A stretch of 34,612 nucleotides of DNA from Chloroflexota bacterium (GTDB taxonomy: Bacteria > Chloroflexota > Anaerolineae > UBA1429), in assembly GCA_021372475.1 (NCBI GenBank), contig JAJFUJ010000045.1:1-34612 (forward strand), written 5' to 3'. The notes beneath the pieces are model-generated. The model was not told the origin of the DNA and ran no database searches. It saw only the letters and a list, made by a program, of their open reading frames with translations. Below, piece by piece: positions 32,548-34,612 of the stretch. Position numbers and translations under genes: made by a program. Each line of letters opens with the position of its first letter. Position 1 is the first letter of the stretch.

Positions 32548-33378
32548 TTACCGGCGCCTGAGCAGCCGCTTGACCTCGGAGGTAAGCTGCACGGGCGAAA
32601 CCGGCTTGGAAAGAAAACTATCGACCCTGATGTCCTCATCAGTAGGCAGCATGCCGGCATACTCGGTCGAGGTAATCGAACTGACTACCAAAACCGGCAG
32701 GTTGCGCAGCGTTGGCTCATCCCTCACGCGCCGCAGTGCATCCCAGCCGTCCAGAACGCCTTCCATGATGATATCCAGTATCACGAGGTCAGGCGGCTCG
32801 GTCAGCATCATCTGAAAGGCAACCTGACCGGTAGCAGCGCTTTGAGTAGTGAATCCCTCGGCCTCCAATACCATACGGCATATTTCGACAAAGTCGGGGT
32901 CATCATCGACGATAAGAATCATAGGCGCCTGGGGTTTAGGTAATGCCCAGGTAGAGCGCTCTTTGACGATTTGCGGCACGTGGCAGGTTTTGCTGGCGAT
33001 AACCCCGGGCAGCAGCGTTAATTTTTCATTGATGAACTGAAGCAGATGCTGGTTGGAGGAAAAGGCCGCCTCAACCATGATGTCATAACCGCCGGTCAAT
33101 AGGTAAACACTCAGCACTTCGGGCATGTCGCGGAGCTGGCGTACCGCCTCCTGAACGCTGGCGAGGGTCATCGTCAACAGAATGATGACCCGGTCGTTAT
33201 ATCCAGCGAGGCTCGGTTCGGCCTGGCCGATGACCTTGAAGCCGCCTTCCGCCAATAGATGCTCGATGTGCTTGCGGATTGTGCCTTCTGAGACGCCCAG
33301 CACTTTGCCAATCTCGACGTTGCTGCGTCGGCCGTCCTGTTGTAATAACTCGATGATGCGATAATCAATTTGGTCCAT
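32548..33378 (-). CDS. Lrp/AsnC-type regulator fused to a response-regulator receiver domain
   Basis: A 276-residue fusion. Residues 1-50 are an AsnC winged helix (MDQIDYRIIELLQQDGRRSN and VLGVSEGTIRKHIEHL). Residues 62-140 are a RAM/AsnC ligand domain with VYLLTGGYDIMVEA and the KTCHVPQIVKE ending. A linker of about 13 residues leads to a complete receiver domain (153-276) with VDDDPDF, phosphoacceptor Asp202 in VILDIIM and Lys258 in LSKP. The join is in one open frame with no stop. GGGGA lies just before ATG 33378; the upstream open frame is AT-rich promoter. It is the first gene of the operon and probably binds the three repeats in its own promoter. Confidence 0.88.
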   Translation of the reverse strand: MDQIDYRIIELLQQDGRRSNVEIGKVLGVSEGTIRKHIEHLLAEGGFKVIGQAEPSLAGYNDRVIILLTMTLASVQEAVRQLRDMPEVLSVYLLTGGYDIMVEAAFSSNQHLLQFINEKLTLLPGVIASKTCHVPQIVKERSTWALPKPQAPMILIVDDDPDFVEICRMVLEAEGFTTQSAATGQVAFQMMLTEPPDLVILDIIMEGVLDGWDALRRVRDEPTLRNLPVLVVSSITSTEYAGMLPTDEDIRVDSFLSKPVSPVQLTSEVKRLLRRR

Positions 33379-33415
33379 TTCCCCGCATTCCTCGTGTACG
33401 TGGTTGTCTGTAACA

Positions 33416-33444
33416 TATATAGCACATAATACGAAATTCGTCAA
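33416..33444 (-). promoter_or_regulatory. Promoter of the AsnC-receiver/NuoEF/kinase operon
   Basis: On the minus strand: TTGACG (complement of 33439-33444), a 17-base spacer and TATATA (complement of 33416-33421). The predicted transcript starts about 30 bases before the ATG at 33378. Operator copy 1 lies in the spacer and on the -35 box. Confidence 0.65.
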
Positions 33445-33503
33445 TAAATATTTAATATATAACGTTATTCGTATATTATATATAGATATAAGACGAATAT
33501 CGT
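33431..33503. promoter_or_regulatory. Three ACGA-N3-TCGT operators at exact 31-bp spacing
   Basis: Copy 1 is ACGAAATTCGT (33431-33441), copy 2 is ACGTTATTCGT (33462-33472, one mismatch), and copy 3 is ACGAATATCGT (33493-33503). Starts differ by 31 and 31 bases, close to three helical turns, so all face one side of the DNA. The spacers are almost pure A/T, hence bendable. Phased sites in bent DNA at the gene's own promoter are typical of Lrp/AsnC autoregulators. Copy 1 covers the -35 end, which suggests repression. Confidence 0.75.
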
Positions 33504-33746
33504 ATAATCTTTTGTGAGTGATGTGAGAAAGCAAGGAGGCCTAAAATCTAGATAATCCTAGTTTGAGATTTGCTGCCGTTGGGCTATGGCAATCGGGTAT
33601 GAAAACAATTAGGAGCAAAGAGTATATTCTTTGCTCCTAAAACAACGTAACGCAAACGGCACGATGGCGGTTCAGGCATCACCAAGGGCTTCTAGGATGA
33701 CCCCCGTGGCAGGAGAGCTGCTACAAAGGGCGGTGCGCGTTTTCGC
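33504..33746. other. Non-coding stretch between the signalling operon and cysS
   Basis: Together with the promoter and operators this makes a gene-free stretch over 33379-33746. It holds two hairpins, listed separately. I see no gene or RNA in the rest. Confidence 0.6.
33611..33638. terminator. Hairpin downstream of cysS
   Basis: A 10-bp perfect stem AGGAGCAAAG (33611-33620) with CTTTGCTCCT (33629-33638) and an 8-base loop. In the cysS direction it is followed by AATTGTTTTC, a modest T-run. It lies about 110 bases past the cysS stop. Confidence 0.65.
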
Positions 33747-33761
33747 TTAGCTAAAACGCGC
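33735..33761. repeat. Inverted repeat containing the cysS stop codon
   Basis: A 9-bp perfect inverted repeat GCGCGTTTT (33735-33743) with AAAACGCGC (33753-33761) has the stop codon (33747-33749) in its 9-base loop. It could be part of the transcription end or an RNA-stability element. Confidence 0.5.
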
Positions 33762-34612
33762 CAGATGGGCGTTCCAGCCTTGGGTGACCCGCGGCTCTAC
33801 CGCACCGCCCATGGTAAAGCCGAGAATGCCGGCCAATTGGCGCAGCACAGCCTGGGCTTGAGTGAGCGACGCTTTGCGCTTCGCGCCGCGCTCGATCTCT
33901 AGTGCCAGCGCATTCAGCACGCCCAGCGCCGCGCGGGTGTTGAGGTTGTCGTCCATTGCCGCCTCAAACTGGCCGATATACTGCTGGCAATCGACGGGGG
34001 CGTTGCCCCCACCGTTCAGCGCGGTTGCATCCGCCAGGCGTTTAGTCAGGATGACGGCAACCTGCATCTCGCCGACGTCATAATTCCAGGTCTCGTAATA
34101 AGGGTGGTTGTGCACCAGCGCCCGCACCGCATCGGCGCTATAAGCCCGCATCAAGTCGCGCGCCCAGACCAGATTGCCCAGCGATTTGCTCATTTTTTCG
34201 CCCTGGTAACGCACCATCGCGGTATGCAGCCAATAGCGGGCAAAAAGCGGCTTGCCGCTGACGGTGCGCGCCTGTGCGGACTCGCACTCGTGGTGCGGGA
34301 ACAGCAGATCCGCGCCGCCGCCGTGGATATCGATCTCCTCGCCGAGGTATCTGCTCGCCATCGTCGAACACTCGATATGCCAGCCAGGGCGGCCGGCTCC
34401 CCACGGGCTGGGCCAGGCCGGTTCGCCCGGCGCCTGCGCCTGCCACAACACAAAATCGAGCGGATCGCGTTTGTTGGGGTCGTCGGGGTGATTGCCGCGT
34501 TCATTAGCTGTCGGCAACCACTGCGTCTGAGGTAACCCGCTTATTTCGCCAAAAGCGGCATAAGCTGCTACATGGTAATATACGCTGCCGTTAGCTGAAT
34601 ACGCTGCGCCGC
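33747..34612 (-). CDS. cysS: Cysteinyl-tRNA synthetase, C-terminal part (partial)
   Basis: The frame is open from the stop at 33747-33749 to the window edge, giving about 287 residues; the N-terminus with the HIGH motif lies outside. KRDPLDFVLWQAQAPGEPAW, GRPGWHIECS and IHGGGADLLFPHHECE identify the catalytic domain. Cys in HIEC, His in PHH and the following Glu are zinc ligands that select cysteine. KMSKSLGN is the second class I signature. After it comes the helical DALR-like region, ending GWNAHLARFS. MshC, the mycothiol ligase relative, is less likely outside Actinobacteria. Confidence 0.93.
   Translation of the reverse strand, partial: GAAYSANGSVYYHVAAYAAFGEISGLPQTQWLPTANERGNHPDDPNKRDPLDFVLWQAQAPGEPAWPSPWGAGRPGWHIECSTMASRYLGEEIDIHGGGADLLFPHHECESAQARTVSGKPLFARYWLHTAMVRYQGEKMSKSLGNLVWARDLMRAYSADAVRALVHNHPYYETWNYDVGEMQVAVILTKRLADATALNGGGNAPVDCQQYIGQFEAAMDDNLNTRAALGVLNALALEIERGAKRKASLTQAQAVLRQLAGILGFTMGGAVEPRVTQGWNAHLARFS

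Noticed and set aside
32548-32922. Separate response-regulator gene starting at the internal Met153 of the AsnC fusion
   Set aside because: No good ribosome binding site precedes this ATG and the frame is continuous with the AsnC part; an internal start cannot be fully excluded.
1-34612. CRISPR arrays, tRNA or rRNA genes, transposases, phage genes
   Set aside because: None was seen: no regularly repeated 25-40 base units, no cloverleaf with conserved T-loop, and no mobile-element proteins.

Overview
The window is a gene-dense, GC-rich bacterial chromosome segment with no rRNA, tRNA, phage, insertion sequence or CRISPR array that I can see. Most starts have GGAGG-like ribosome binding sites, and several intergenic regions carry TTGACR-N17 promoters of ordinary sigma-70 type. 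The content points to an anaerobe that lives on plant or microbial glycans: glycosidases of families GH38 and GH127, a KDG kinase/KDPG aldolase pair, a class III ribonucleotide reductase radical domain, NuoE/NuoF flavin subunits and a formate/nitrite channel. The overall flavour is that of Chloroflexota (Anaerolineae-like), but this is inference without a database search.

Region 1 (1-8290, + strand) is a purine biosynthesis operon: purL (3' end only), purQ, purB, purC, purE, purF, purD, purM, purN. Genes overlap or nearly touch. PurE is of the class II (metazoan-type, direct CO2) kind, and no purK is present in the visible operon. Region 2 (8301-20902) is a carbohydrate island. A leftward three-gene operon (TIM-barrel protein, degenerate archaemetzincin-like protein, GH38 alpha-mannosidase) diverges from a GH127-type arabinofuranosidase. 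Next come a divergent Gfo/Idh/MocA dehydrogenase and a KDG kinase-KDPG aldolase/VOC fusion pair, then a leftward alpha/beta hydrolase plus HAD phosphatase.

Region 3 (21221-26612) looks like a light- or cobalamin-responsive locus. A CarH/LitR-type MerR-B12 photoreceptor regulator diverges, through near-consensus back-to-back promoters, from a row of mostly membrane-protein genes: TspO/MBR-like, a frameshifted DUF1475, an unknown membrane protein, a DUF4345-like protein, DegV and DUF1295. Region 4 (26613-27030) is a monocistronic 71-residue gene that encodes only the glycyl-radical segment of NrdD.

Region 5 (27101-33540, - strand) is a signalling-redox operon. Its first gene is an unusual Lrp/AsnC regulator fused to a response-regulator receiver domain. 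It is followed by a receiver protein, NuoE, NuoF, a second receiver protein, a twin-ACT protein resembling the aspartokinase regulatory region, and a membrane histidine kinase with a RegB-like GGxxNPF motif; a separately promoted FNT channel gene lies downstream. The operon promoter is overlaid by three ACGA-N3-TCGT sites spaced exactly 31 bp apart. This is the best candidate in the window for an undescribed regulatory system: a redox- and amino-acid-sensing circuit wrapped around an NADH-oxidising NuoEF module. Region 6 (33747-34612) is the 3' part of cysS.
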